The position numbers were made by a program, and so were the translations under genes. The notes beneath the pieces are model-generated. The model worked only from the letters and a program-made list of their open reading frames with translations, was not told where the DNA came from and searched no databases. A stretch of DNA of 64,000 nucleotides from Luteimonas galliterrae (GTDB lineage Bacteria; Pseudomonadota; Gammaproteobacteria; Xanthomonadales; Xanthomonadaceae): positions 1 through 64,000 of the forward strand of contig NZ_JAMBEP010000005.1 of assembly GCF_023374055.1 (NCBI RefSeq), given 5' to 3'. The first letter of the stretch is position 1; each line of letters begins with the position of its first letter. Below, one piece after another: positions 34,431 through 44,238 of the stretch.

Positions 34431-34970
34431 TTACTTGACCGCCGCCATGAACTGCGGGTCCTTCATCGCCTCTTCGACGTTGAGCTTGATCGTCTCGTTG
34501 AGCGCGCCGAACACGTTGGCGAATTTGCTGGTTTTGCGCTGGGTCGTTTTGGTCGACTCGTACATCACTTTGCCGGTGCCGGCTTCGGTGACCACGTATT
34601 TCACCCGCAGCGTCCAGTCCACGCTGTAGCCGAGGTCGTCGATCAGGAACTCGTCGATCTCGCCGCCCAGCACTTTGTTCGGATCGTTTAGCTTCATGCC
34701 CACGAAGCGCAGCTCCTTGAACACGGCGTCCTTGAAGAACACGTCGACGTTCTGGTCGAAGTACGCGTTGCCGATCGCCGTGTTGCGGATCTGGTTCGGC
34801 TTGACCTTGCCGGAAATCGCCGGCAGGTAGCGGAAGTCGGTTACGGTCAGCGCGCCTTCCGCGGACATCACCGAACTGGGCGCGTAGTTGAGCGGTATGT
34901 TCGACGCGCAGCCGCCCAAGGCCAGCGCCATCCCCAGCGCCAGCGGCGCTATGGCTTTTTTGAACTCCAT
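34431..34970 (-). CDS. Lipoprotein of unknown function
   Basis: 179 residues. The signal peptide MEFKKAIAPLALGMALALGG ends in the lipobox LGGC. The mature part (SVMSAEGALTVTDFRYLPAI, GGEIDEFLIDDLGYSVDWTL, YVVTEAGTGKVMYESTKTTQ) is a mixed alpha/beta domain. I start at the Met at 34970 because AGGGGG lies in front of it. The lipobox places it in the inner or outer membrane facing the periplasm. An inverted repeat at 34396-34425 near the end may serve as a weak terminator for both convergent genes. Unassigned family; resemblance to YajG-type lipoproteins is possible but weak. Confidence 0.8.
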   Translation of the reverse strand: MEFKKAIAPLALGMALALGGCASNIPLNYAPSSVMSAEGALTVTDFRYLPAISGKVKPNQIRNTAIGNAYFDQNVDVFFKDAVFKELRFVGMKLNDPNKVLGGEIDEFLIDDLGYSVDWTLRVKYVVTEAGTGKVMYESTKTTQRKTSKFANVFGALNETIKLNVEEAMKDPQFMAAVK

Positions 34971-35118
34971 ATTTTCCCCCTGTAAGCCTGCGCAGGATCG
35001 CGCGGGCCGCGCAAAACTCGCATACCCGACCGGGTCTGGCAAGCGCGGGCGGTCGCCAGCCGTTTCCAGGCCGCCGGGGCTCTCGGGCCTCGTAGAGTCG
35101 AGCCTGCTCGGCTGCGCC

Positions 35119-35919
35119 TTACGAACGCAGGCCGACGCCGCGCTTGAGCAACCACAGCGCCAATCCGCTCAGCACAGCGACGAAACCGAGCATCAGCGCA
35201 TACGCCACCCACAACGGAACATCGCTGCTGCCGAGCAGGCCGTAACGGAAGGCATTGACCATGTAGAAGATCGGGTTGGCATGGGTCATCGCTTCGGCCC
35301 ACGGCGGCAGCAGCTTAACCGAATAGAACACGCCGCCCAGATAAGTCAGCGGGGTCAGGATGAAGGTCGGCACGATCGCCACGTCGTCGAATTTCTTCGC
35401 GTAAACCGCGTTGATGAAGCCGGCCAGCGAGAAGATCGTCGCGCCGAGCAACACGGTCGACAGCGTGACCAGCGGGTGCGGCACGCGCACCTTGGTGAAG
35501 AACAACGCGATCACCAGCACGATCGCGCCGACCATCAGCCCGCGCACCACGGCGCCTGCGACGTAGCCGCCCAATATCACCCAGTTCGGCATCGGGCTGA
35601 CCAGCAGCTCCTCGACGTGGCGGCCGAACTTGGCGCCGAAGAAACTGGAGGAGATGTTGCCGTAGCTGTTCTGGATCACGCTCATCATCACCAGGCCGGG
35701 GACGATGAAGTCCATGTACTTGATGCCGTCCATCGTGCCCACGCGCGAGCCGATCAGGCCGCCGAAGATCAGGAAGTACAGCGTCATCGTGATCGCCGGC
35801 GGCACCAGGGTCTGGCCCCAGATGCGCAGGATGCGGTTGACCTCGCGGCGGACGATGGTGCCCAGCGCGGTGAAGTTGCGCTGAAGGTCGGTGGGGGGTT
35901 TGGCGATAGCTTGGTTCAT
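35119..35919 (-). CDS. ABC-2 type exporter permease, YadH-like
   Basis: 266 residues with about six membrane spans. The N-terminal cytoplasmic helix (LGTIVRREVNRILRIWGQTL) and the central ABC-2 signature region (IVPGLVMMSVIQNSYGNISS, EELLVSPMPNWVILGGYVAG, LTPLTYLGGVFYSVKLLPPW) match the YadH type. It pairs with the ATPase gene upstream on the same strand, with a 194-base gap filled mainly by a repeat element. Together they would form an exporter of unknown substrate. Confidence 0.92.
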   Translation of the reverse strand: MNQAIAKPPTDLQRNFTALGTIVRREVNRILRIWGQTLVPPAITMTLYFLIFGGLIGSRVGTMDGIKYMDFIVPGLVMMSVIQNSYGNISSSFFGAKFGRHVEELLVSPMPNWVILGGYVAGAVVRGLMVGAIVLVIALFFTKVRVPHPLVTLSTVLLGATIFSLAGFINAVYAKKFDDVAIVPTFILTPLTYLGGVFYSVKLLPPWAEAMTHANPIFYMVNAFRYGLLGSSDVPLWVAYALMLGFVAVLSGLALWLLKRGVGLRS

Positions 35920-35946
35920 GGTTTTTTGCTTGTCTTTGTTTTTTGG

Positions 35947-36103
35947 CCGTCATTCCCGCGAAGGCGGGAACCCAGCGACTTGCTTCGGCCCTCTCCCGCT
36001 TGCGAGAGAGGGTTGGGTGAGGGCGTGCGGCATGGCAGATAGCGGCGCAGCGATCTGGTGTCGCGTTAAAGTCGCTGGATTCCCACCTTCGCGGGAATGA
36101 CGG
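35947..36103. repeat. Composite inverted repeat between two ABC genes
   Basis: CGTCATTCCCGCGAAGGCGG at 35948 and its imperfect inverse at 36071-36103 enclose a family-D palindrome (about 35991-36014) and GGGTTGGGTGAGGGCGTGCG. The element sits between the ATPase and permease genes of one exporter, so it is transcribed within the operon and could form a large hairpin in the mRNA. Confidence 0.8.
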
Positions 36104-36113
36104 CTTGGAAGCA

Positions 36114-37100
<987 letters not shown>

Positions 37101-37203
37101 TTCTCGAGCCTGCGCCGCGAGCCGCGCGGCGATAACCGTTAGTATAGGCGGCCCCGAGGCGCCGTTCCGGCCACGGACTGTTGCAGCCACCGCCGGTATT
37201 TCC

Positions 37204-37956
37204 TTGGCCATCCAGCATTTCCCGCTAAAACTCGTATCCCGCCGCATGCTGGCCCCGACGGTGGGCCATTACGCCTTCGTCCGCGACGACGGCCAACCGC
37301 TGGACTACATCCCCGGCCAGTTCATCCAGGTGCATTTCCACTACGCCGACGGCACCGCGACCAAGCGCAGCTATTCGCTGGCGACGATCCACGACCACGC
37401 GCTGGGCGCGGGCGAAGCGGTCGAGATCGCGGTGAGCTACGTGCCCGGCGGCGCGGCGACGGCGCTGTTCGAAAGCCTGGAAGTGGGCGGCCAGGTCGAC
37501 GCCAGCGGACCGTTCGGCCGCTTCTGCCTGATGCCCGCCGACAGCAACCGCCGCTATCTTCTGATAGGCACCGGCACCGGCGTCACGCCTTATCGCGCGA
37601 TGCTGCCGCAAATCGAAACGTTGATCCGCGAACGCGGCATCGAGGTCGTGCTGCTGTTCGGCGCGCGCACGCCGGTCGAGCTGCTGTACGGCGACGAGTT
37701 CCGCGCCTTCGCCGATGCGCATCCGGGATTCCGCTTCGTGCCGTGCTTCTCGCGCGAATTGCCCGAGAATCCGCATCCCGACGTGCGCCATGGCTACGTG
37801 CAGCAATTCCTCGAGGAATTCGCGCCTAACGCAGAAACCGACATCGCTTACCTGTGCGGCAACCCGAACATGGTCGATGCCTGCTTCGAGGCGCTGAAAG
37901 GCCACGGTCTTCCCGTGCCGCAGATCCGCCGCGAAAAATACGTCAGCAGCAAATAA
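37204..37956 (+). CDS. Ferredoxin-NADP reductase-type flavoprotein
   Basis: About 250 residues. The FAD-binding domain contains the RxYS motif (KRSYSLATIH) and an FIQVHFHYADG strand. The NAD(P)-binding domain has LLIGTGTGVTPYRAMLPQIE, LFGARTPVELLY and YLCGNPNMVDACFEALKGHG, ending REKYVSSK. It transfers electrons between NAD(P)H and a one-electron carrier such as ferredoxin or flavodoxin. There is no ATG where the family begins; I place the start at a TTG at 37204 giving MAIQHFPLKLVSRR. The first in-frame ATG (37246) would remove part of the first strand. The start is therefore uncertain. Confidence 0.82.
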   Translation: MAIQHFPLKLVSRRMLAPTVGHYAFVRDDGQPLDYIPGQFIQVHFHYADGTATKRSYSLATIHDHALGAGEAVEIAVSYVPGGAATALFESLEVGGQVDASGPFGRFCLMPADSNRRYLLIGTGTGVTPYRAMLPQIETLIRERGIEVVLLFGARTPVELLYGDEFRAFADAHPGFRFVPCFSRELPENPHPDVRHGYVQQFLEEFAPNAETDIAYLCGNPNMVDACFEALKGHGLPVPQIRREKYVSSK

Positions 37957-38010
37957 GCCCTGCCGGATGCCGCCTTGTAGAGCGGGGCTGCTCCGCTGCT
38001 TCTGCCTTCC

Positions 38011-38072
38011 GTAGGTGCGAATTCATTCGCACGCTTCCTGGGGCAAGAGCGTGCGAATGAATTCGCACCCAC
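38011..38072. repeat. Inverted repeat, family B
   Basis: Arms GTAGGTGCGAATTCATTCGC (38011-38034 including the end) and the complementary GCGAATGAATTCGCACCCAC (38049-38072) around a 14-base loop. A second complete copy is at 61441-61504 and a half copy at about 41821-41851. A GTAGAGCGGGGC-type short repeat lies just upstream at 37978. Confidence 0.9.
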
Positions 38073-38178
38073 GGCGCCGGAGCAGGCGTCAGCCGATCCG
38101 ACCCTGGTCACATGTAGCCCGCAGCCGCGTCATGTCATCCTAAGACCCTAGCCTTCGCCTCAAATTCCGCAGGCCGCC

Positions 38179-39720
38179 ATGTCCCGAAAAACCAGAATCG
38201 TCGTGATCGTGCTGTTCCTGATCGCTTTCTTGGGCTACCGCTACTACAGCGCCCATAAGAAAGATGCGCCGGCAGGCAAGGCCGCCGTCGCCGCGCACGA
38301 CGCCGCGCCGCGCATGCTCGGCAGCCTCGCCTTCAAGCCCTGTACCCTGGCTTCGCAGTTCGGCGCGGGCAGCATCGAGGCGCAGTGCGGCGCGCTGTCG
38401 GTCGCCGAGAATCCCGCGTTGCCGGCGGGACGCAAAATAGCGCTCAACATCGCTTGGATTCCGGCGGACGACAAGGGCGAACACGCGCCGGATCCGGTAT
38501 TCCTGCTGGCCGGCGGTCCCGGCCAAGCCGCGACCGAAAGCTATCCCGCCGTCGCGCCGGCCTTCGCCGAAGCGCTGAAGAAGCGCGACGTGATCCTGGT
38601 CGACCAGCGCGGCACCGGCGGCTCGCATCCGCTGGCCTGCAAGAGCGACGGCGAGCAGGACGAATCGGCGGACGATGCGGCTTCGCTGCGGATCGCGCGC
38701 GAAGAGGCCGAGAAATGCCGCGACAGGCTCGCCAAGGACGCCGACCTGCGCTTCTACACGACCACCGATGCGGTGCGCGATCTCGATGCCGTGCGCAAGG
38801 CGATCGGCGCCGCGCAGATCAACCTGATCGGCATTTCCTACGGCACCCGCGTCGCCCAGCAGTATGCGATGCGCTATCCGGCGCATACGCGCACGATCAC
38901 GCTGGATTCGGTCGCGCCGAACGCGATCTACCTGGGCAACGATTTCGCGCGCAACCTGGAGAACGCGCTGGCGTTGCAGTTCGGTCGCTGCGCAAAGATC
39001 CCCAGCTGCGCGAAGGCGCTCGGCGATCCGCGCCAGCGGCTCGACGCGCTGATGGCGAAGCTGAAAGCCGAACCGCCGACGGTGACCTATCGCGACGCCA
39101 ACACCGGCGAGCAGAAACAGGAAAGACTGCTGCCTGCGCACGTGGCCGGGCTGGCGCGCATGTACGCTTATGCGCCCGCGGCGGCGGCGCTGCTGCCGCT
39201 GCAGATCAACGAGGCCAGCCAGGGCCGCTACGAAGGCCTGATGGCGCTGTCCAAGCTGCTGACCAGCGGCCTGGCCGAACAGATGGCCTACGGCATGCAG
39301 CTTTCCGTGATCTGCACGGAGGACGTCGACGGTGTGCGCGGCGATCCGTCGATGTCGACGTCGCTGCTCGGCAATGCGCTCGTCGACATACTGATCGCGC
39401 AGTGCGCGGTGTGGCCCAAAGGCGCGCGTCCGGCGGATTTCCATCAACCGCTGACGACGCCCGTGCCTGCCCTGCTTATCTCCGGCGAGTTGGATCCGGT
39501 CACGCCGCCGAGCTACGCCGACAGCGTGGTCAAGACGCTGCGCAAGGGTCGCGCGCTGACGCTACGCGGCCAGGGCCACAACGTGATCGGCGCCGGCTGC
39601 ATGCCCAAGCTGTTCGCGCAGTTCCTGGAAACTGCGGACGCAAAAGCACTGGACGCGAAGTGTTTGGACAAATTGGCCTATACGCCGCCGTTCACCGATT
39701 TCAACGGCTGGGATCCGTGA
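38179..39720 (+). CDS. Alpha/beta-hydrolase, TAP-like peptidase (S33)
   Basis: 513 residues. An N-terminal membrane or signal segment (IVVIVLFLIAFLGYRYYS) anchors or exports the protein. The hydrolase domain has LLAGGPGQAATESYPAVAPA, ILVDQRGTGGSHPLAC, the nucleophile elbow GISYGT, and a C-terminal TAP domain with the Asp in LLISGELDPVTPPSYA and the His in LRGQGHNVIG. This fits the tripeptidyl-aminopeptidase-like branch. A role in periplasmic peptide degradation is inferred. A short repeat separates it from the downstream exporter genes. Confidence 0.88.
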   Translation: MSRKTRIVVIVLFLIAFLGYRYYSAHKKDAPAGKAAVAAHDAAPRMLGSLAFKPCTLASQFGAGSIEAQCGALSVAENPALPAGRKIALNIAWIPADDKGEHAPDPVFLLAGGPGQAATESYPAVAPAFAEALKKRDVILVDQRGTGGSHPLACKSDGEQDESADDAASLRIAREEAEKCRDRLAKDADLRFYTTTDAVRDLDAVRKAIGAAQINLIGISYGTRVAQQYAMRYPAHTRTITLDSVAPNAIYLGNDFARNLENALALQFGRCAKIPSCAKALGDPRQRLDALMAKLKAEPPTVTYRDANTGEQKQERLLPAHVAGLARMYAYAPAAAALLPLQINEASQGRYEGLMALSKLLTSGLAEQMAYGMQLSVICTEDVDGVRGDPSMSTSLLGNALVDILIAQCAVWPKGARPADFHQPLTTPVPALLISGELDPVTPPSYADSVVKTLRKGRALTLRGQGHNVIGAGCMPKLFAQFLETADAKALDAKCLDKLAYTPPFTDFNGWDP

Positions 39721-39724
39721 AGCA

Positions 39725-39791
39725 GGGATTTGGGATTGGGGATTCGTAACCCACCCACTCCAGCGCCGCTTCGAATCCCCAATCCCCAATC
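39725..39791. repeat. Inverted repeat, family E
   Basis: GGATTTGGGATTGGGGATTC and its near-complement GAATCCCCAATCCCCAATC enclose about 25 bases. It lies directly between the TAP-like peptidase and the ABC ATPase gene. Confidence 0.85.
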
Positions 39792-39804
39792 TCGAATACC
39801 CGCC

Positions 39805-40547
<743 letters not shown>

Positions 40548-40551
<4 letters not shown>

Positions 40552-41717
40552 CTTCGATGTGGATCGTCTGGTGGAAGGAATTGCTGGAACTGTCGCGCGA
40601 TCGGCGCACGCTGATGCTGGCGCTGGTGATGGGCCCGCTGCTCGCGCCGGCGCTGTTCGTCGGCCTGCTGACGCTGGCCGAGTCGCGGGCCAAGGACCAG
40701 ATGGAGAAGCCGCTGTCGATCGCCATGGTCGGCGCCGAGCAGGCGCCGAACCTGGTCGCCTGGCTCGCCGGCCAGGGCATCGAGCGCAAGACGCTCGCCG
40801 GCGATCCGGATGCGGCGATCCGCAGCCAGGACGAAGACGTCTACCTGAAGATCGGCGCGGACTATGCCAAGCAATGGCGCGAAGGTTCGCCGGCGCTGGT
40901 CGAGATCGTGCACGACAGTACCCGCCAGGACGCGGAGGTGCCGGTGCGGCGCCTGGAAGGCGCGCTGGCGCGCTACGGCCAGCAGGTCGGCGCATTGCGC
41001 CTGCTGTCGCGCGGCATCAATCCCAGCGTCGCCGCGCCGCTGGCGGTGTCGCACAAGGACCTGTCGACGCCCGAATCGCGCAAGGGCATCGCAATGGCGA
41101 TGCTTCCTTATCTGCTGATCCTCAGCGCCTTCCTCGGCGGCGCCTATCTGATCATCGATGCGACCGCGGGCGAACGCGAGCGCCAGTCGTTGGAGCCATT
41201 GCTGGCTACACCCGCGGCGCGCGGCGCGGTGGTCAGCGGCAAGATCGCCGCCGCGTGCACCGTTGGTCTGGCCAGCCTGTTGCTGACGTTGCTGGCCTTC
41301 AAATTAGGCGCGGCGATGGCGCCCGGCATCGCCAAGCAGCTGGACATGGGCATGATGGCGATCGCCAAGATGCTGGTGGTGCTGCTGCCGATGCTGTTCA
41401 TCGGCACGTCGCTGCTGACCTTCATCGCCGCCGGTGCGAAATCGGTGAAGGAGGCGCAGAGCTACATGACCTTCCTGATGCTGATGCCGATGATCCCGAC
41501 CATCGTGCTGATGGTCAGCCCGGTCAAGAACCAATTGTGGATGTTCGCGGTGCCGTTCCTGGCGCAGAACCAGATGCTGCTGAAGGTGGTGCGCAGCGAA
41601 GCGGTATCGCCGATGGAATGGTTGGTGTATTTCGTCGCCGGCTTCGGACTGGCCGCGTTGTTGTGGTTCGCAGCGACCAGGCGCTACCACCAGGAGAAGC
41701 TGGCCATATCGGCCTGA
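40548..41717 (+). CDS. natB: ABC transporter permease, NatB-like
   Basis: 389 residues. One N-terminal span (MLALVMGPLLAPALFVGLLT), a large extracytoplasmic domain (about 50-180), then a cluster of spans from residue 185 (AMLPYLLILSAFLGGAYLII, PATPAARGAVVSGKI region, MLVVLLPMLFIGTSLLTFIA, MTFLMLMPMIPTIVLMVSPV). This is the ABC-2 exporter architecture of NatB. It is coupled to the ATPase gene by ATGA overlap. A sodium-exporter role is a family inference. Confidence 0.87.
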
Positions 41718-41722
41718 TGATC

Positions 41723-41803
41723 CCGTAGCCCGGGTAAGCGAAGCGCACCCGGGATCGAGCGGCGGCGTGTTTCCCGGGTGCGCTTCGCTTACCCGGGCTA
41801 CGG
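41723..41803. repeat. Inverted repeat, family C
   Basis: A perfect inverted repeat with 32-base arms (41723-41754 and 41772-41803) built on CCGTAGCCCGGGTAAGCGAA, with a 17-base loop. It lies between convergent natB and the DNA-alkylation-repair gene and probably forms a bidirectional terminator. A half copy of family B lies next to it (about 41821-41851). Confidence 0.93.
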
Positions 41804-41855
41804 TCCTTGCATAGCGCGGAGAGCGTGCGAATGAATTCGCGCCTACGAAAGCGGA

Positions 41856-42638
41856 TCAGGCCACCAGACGCCGAGTCACGGCGGGGCTCGTCAGCTCCCT
41901 GAGCGCATCCTTGCCCACCCATTGGGCCGTTATGTTGGAAGCATCCGCCAGCCGCTTCGCGGTCGCGACCGCGGCGGCATTGAGCGCGCGATTGCGTTTT
42001 CCGGTCGCGCGCAACGCCATGTTCACGGCTTTCTTGACGAAATTCCGCTCGTCGCCGGCCGCGCGTTCGATCAGACGCAGGCCTTCGATGTATTTCGCAT
42101 CCGCGGCTTGCTTGTCGTGCACGGTGAGCCCCCACAGCAAAGCGAACGCCGCGCGCCTGACGAACTCTTCGCGCTTGCCGCTCCACTGCGTCACCTTCGC
42201 CCAGGCATGCGGCGCGCGATCGAACAGTTTGAAGCAAACCGTGTCGCAGAGGCCCCAGTTGTCGAAATCCTTGCACCAGCGATCCATCTGCGCGACGGTA
42301 ACCTGCGCAGGGTCGTCGACCATCGAGGCCACCATCCGCGCCTCGTACACGCCGGTGTCCCAGAGCGCGGCGGCGAGTGCGTGGTCGCGGCCCAGGCGTT
42401 TGGCCAGCGCCAGCATGTCCGCCATCGTCACGCCCAGCGCGCGGTCCGATGGCAGGCCGTATCGCGCCATGCCGTCGCGAGTAGCTTTGCTGCTGTGGCG
42501 TTTCAACCAACTCAGCGCGGATTGCGCCCGCGCATCGGCTGCTCCTGCGGCTTCGGCTTTCGCCGACGCCGCTTTTGTCGCGCGTTTGCGCGGCGCTGCG
42601 TTTTCTGCAGCAGCGCTTTTGGCGGCGGCTTTTTTCAT
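41856..42638 (-). CDS. DNA alkylation repair protein, AlkD-like
   Basis: 260 residues. An Ala/Lys-rich N-terminal tail (about 1-35) is followed by a HEAT-repeat helical domain (SSKATRDGMARYGLPSDRAL, ALAAALWDTGVYEARMVASM, KDFDNWGLCDTVCFKLF, FVRRAAFALLWGLTVHDKQA, NFVKKAVNMALRATGKRNRA). The pattern matches the AlkD family that excises alkylated bases without base flipping. It is a cytoplasmic protein; the Lys-rich tail may aid DNA contact. Single-gene unit. Confidence 0.88.
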   Translation of the reverse strand: MKKAAAKSAAAENAAPRKRATKAASAKAEAAGAADARAQSALSWLKRHSSKATRDGMARYGLPSDRALGVTMADMLALAKRLGRDHALAAALWDTGVYEARMVASMVDDPAQVTVAQMDRWCKDFDNWGLCDTVCFKLFDRAPHAWAKVTQWSGKREEFVRRAAFALLWGLTVHDKQAADAKYIEGLRLIERAAGDERNFVKKAVNMALRATGKRNRALNAAAVATAKRLADASNITAQWVGKDALRELTSPAVTRRLVA

Positions 42639-42706
42639 GATGTTCGCCTCAGTCGATCAACGGCGGGTTGAGTTCGATGCGTCGCTGCTGCGGCTGGCGA
42701 GGCGGA

Positions 42707-43147
42707 TCATCGCGACCGGCGTGCGGAAGATTGCCGCAGCCGCCAACGGCCTCCGAGCCAGGTGCAGGGCAATGCGGTCAGCACGATCGCGACCGGATAC
42801 CAGGCCGGTCCCAGGTCCATCGGGATCGCGGCCATCGCGCCGACGATGCCGAAGAACAAACCGACGAAGCCCAATATCCATGCGTGTCGCATCGGCGAAT
42901 GCGGCGCCAGCCGCGCCGTCACGTAGCCGCCGAGCACCGTGTAGACGAGGCGGTAGGCCAGCGCGAGCAGATTCAATTCCGGTGCGTGCATCGGCTGCCC
43001 CCACGGCGGATAGACATGGAGCATGTGCAGCCATTGATCGGTCCCCAGCGACAGCACGACGACGGTGAGGAAACCCGCGATTACCGCCAATGCGCTGCGC
43101 CCGAGTTGGCGCGGCCGCGGCGCGGCCGGAAGCGTTTGCGCGGTCAT
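42707..43147 (-). CDS. Four-span membrane protein of unknown function
   Basis: 146 residues with about four membrane spans (LAVIAGFLTVVVLSLGTDQW, LLALAYRLVYTVLGGYVTAR, ILGFVGLFFGIVGAMAAIPM, WYPVAIVLTALPCTWLGGRW). Its ATG overlaps the stop of the SRPBCC gene by 4 bases, so it is the third gene of an ArsR-SRPBCC-membrane operon. I recognise no named family. Genes of this type often follow ArsR/AHSA1 pairs; the function is unknown. Confidence 0.8.
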   Translation of the reverse strand: MTAQTLPAAPRPRQLGRSALAVIAGFLTVVVLSLGTDQWLHMLHVYPPWGQPMHAPELNLLALAYRLVYTVLGGYVTARLAPHSPMRHAWILGFVGLFFGIVGAMAAIPMDLGPAWYPVAIVLTALPCTWLGGRWRLRQSSARRSR

Positions 43148-43644
43148 GACCGATCCTCCACTTGCAACGCCGGCAGCAGTTCTTCGAGACGGTCGTAGCC
43201 GGCCGCCATGCCCTGGTCCATGCCGGACGCGAGCGCGCCGTCGCGCGCCTCTTTCGATTGATAGCGGATGGTATTGGTGCTGCGGGTGACGCCGTCCTTC
43301 TCGGTCAGCAGCAAGGTGCCGATCGCTTCGCCGCCTGTCCAATCCTGATCGTAAAGCTGGGTGCTGACCACGCGTTCGGGGCGCGCGATTTCGCGATGCA
43401 CGCCGCCCAGGCCCATCTCGGTGCCGTCCGGGCCGCGCCACACGAAGCGGTACGCGCCGCCTACGCGAAGATCCACTTCGCAAACGACGAACGACCAGCC
43501 CGGCGGGCCGGACAGCCATCGCTTGAGCAATTCCGGTTGGGTGAATGCGTCGAAGACGAGTTCGCGCGGCGCGGCGAAATCGCGGCTGATCTGGATCTCG
43601 GTGTCCGACGGCGTACTGATCTTGAACGTGCCTGCGAAGTTCAT
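43144..43644 (-). CDS. SRPBCC (AHSA1-type) lipid-binding-fold protein
   Basis: 166 residues with the START/AHSA1 pattern: IQISRDFAAPRELVFDAFTQ, PELLKRWLSGPPGWSFVVCE, VDLRVGGAYRFVWRGPDGTE, and the C-terminal helix GMAAGYDRLEELLPAL. The fold makes a deep hydrophobic pocket. It is translationally coupled to the ArsR gene upstream (4-base overlap) and to the membrane-protein gene downstream (4-base overlap). A ligand is not apparent. Confidence 0.9.
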   Translation of the reverse strand: MNFAGTFKISTPSDTEIQISRDFAAPRELVFDAFTQPELLKRWLSGPPGWSFVVCEVDLRVGGAYRFVWRGPDGTEMGLGGVHREIARPERVVSTQLYDQDWTGGEAIGTLLLTEKDGVTRSTNTIRYQSKEARDGALASGMDQGMAAGYDRLEELLPALQVEDRS

Positions 43645-44063
43645 TCCTTCTCTCCTCTCTTGTTCGTCGTGCTGCGATGGATGGTGGTTCGGCTTTTTTT
43701 GGACGACGACGCATCGGCGGGCGGCGCAGTGGGTCCGCGAATGGCCTTCATTTCGTCGAGTAGGTCGTCCAGCCGCAGGAACGAGGCTTCCCAGAATTCG
43801 CGGTAGCGCTCCAGCCATTGGTTGGCTTCGGCCAGCGGCTCGGGCTCGAGCCGGCGCGGCCGCCGTTGCGCATCGCTGCCGATCGAGATCAGGCCGGCGC
43901 GTTCGAGCACCTTCAGATGCTTGGAGATCGCCGGTTGGCTGATCGCGAACGGCTCGGCCAATTCGGTCACCGAGGCTTCGCCCAGGGCCAGCCGGGCCAG
44001 GATGGCGCGCCGGGTGGGGTCGGCAAGGGCGGCGAAGGTGGCGTCGAGGCGTTGCGGGGTCAT
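43641..44063 (-). CDS. ArsR family transcriptional regulator
   Basis: 140 residues. The winged helix (FAALADPTRRAILARLALGE, SQPAISKHLKVLERAGLISI) matches ArsR-type repressors without the cysteine metal site, as in those coupled to SRPBCC genes. A Ser/Lys-rich tail follows. First gene of a three-gene operon. Two inverted-repeat half-site pairs overlap the promoter region, so autorepression is likely (inference). Confidence 0.92.
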   Translation of the reverse strand: MTPQRLDATFAALADPTRRAILARLALGEASVTELAEPFAISQPAISKHLKVLERAGLISIGSDAQRRPRRLEPEPLAEANQWLERYREFWEASFLRLDDLLDEMKAIRGPTAPPADASSSKKSRTTIHRSTTNKRGEKE

Positions 44064-44068
44064 ATTGT

Positions 44069-44100
44069 ATAACTCACTAGTTTCATAACTTAATAGTTAT
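44069..44100. promoter_or_regulatory. Two ArsR-type operator candidates
   Basis: ATAACT-TAAT-AGTTAT at 44085-44100 is a perfect inverted repeat. A second, imperfect copy ATAACT-CACT-AGTTTC lies at 44069-44084, directly adjacent. The block is AT-rich and lies a few bases upstream of the ArsR start, where a repressor would block transcription. Confidence 0.7.
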
Positions 44101-44181
44101 ATAAGAAATCGTCGCTGTCAAGGCCGGCCGCCGGCGCTTTCAGAAGGGGCCGATCGCCATGCCCTGCCGAGGCTGGCCGAC

Positions 44182-44208
44182 AAAAAAGCCCGGCTTTCGC
44201 CGGGCTTT
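44182..44208 (-). terminator. Rho-independent terminator
   Basis: On the minus strand AAAGCCCGGC, loop GAAA, GCCGGGCTTTTTT. It ends the transcript of the TonB-C lipoprotein gene. Confidence 0.9.
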
Positions 44209-44238
44209 GGATGAGGCTTGGTTGCGTCGCGTTGCGGG

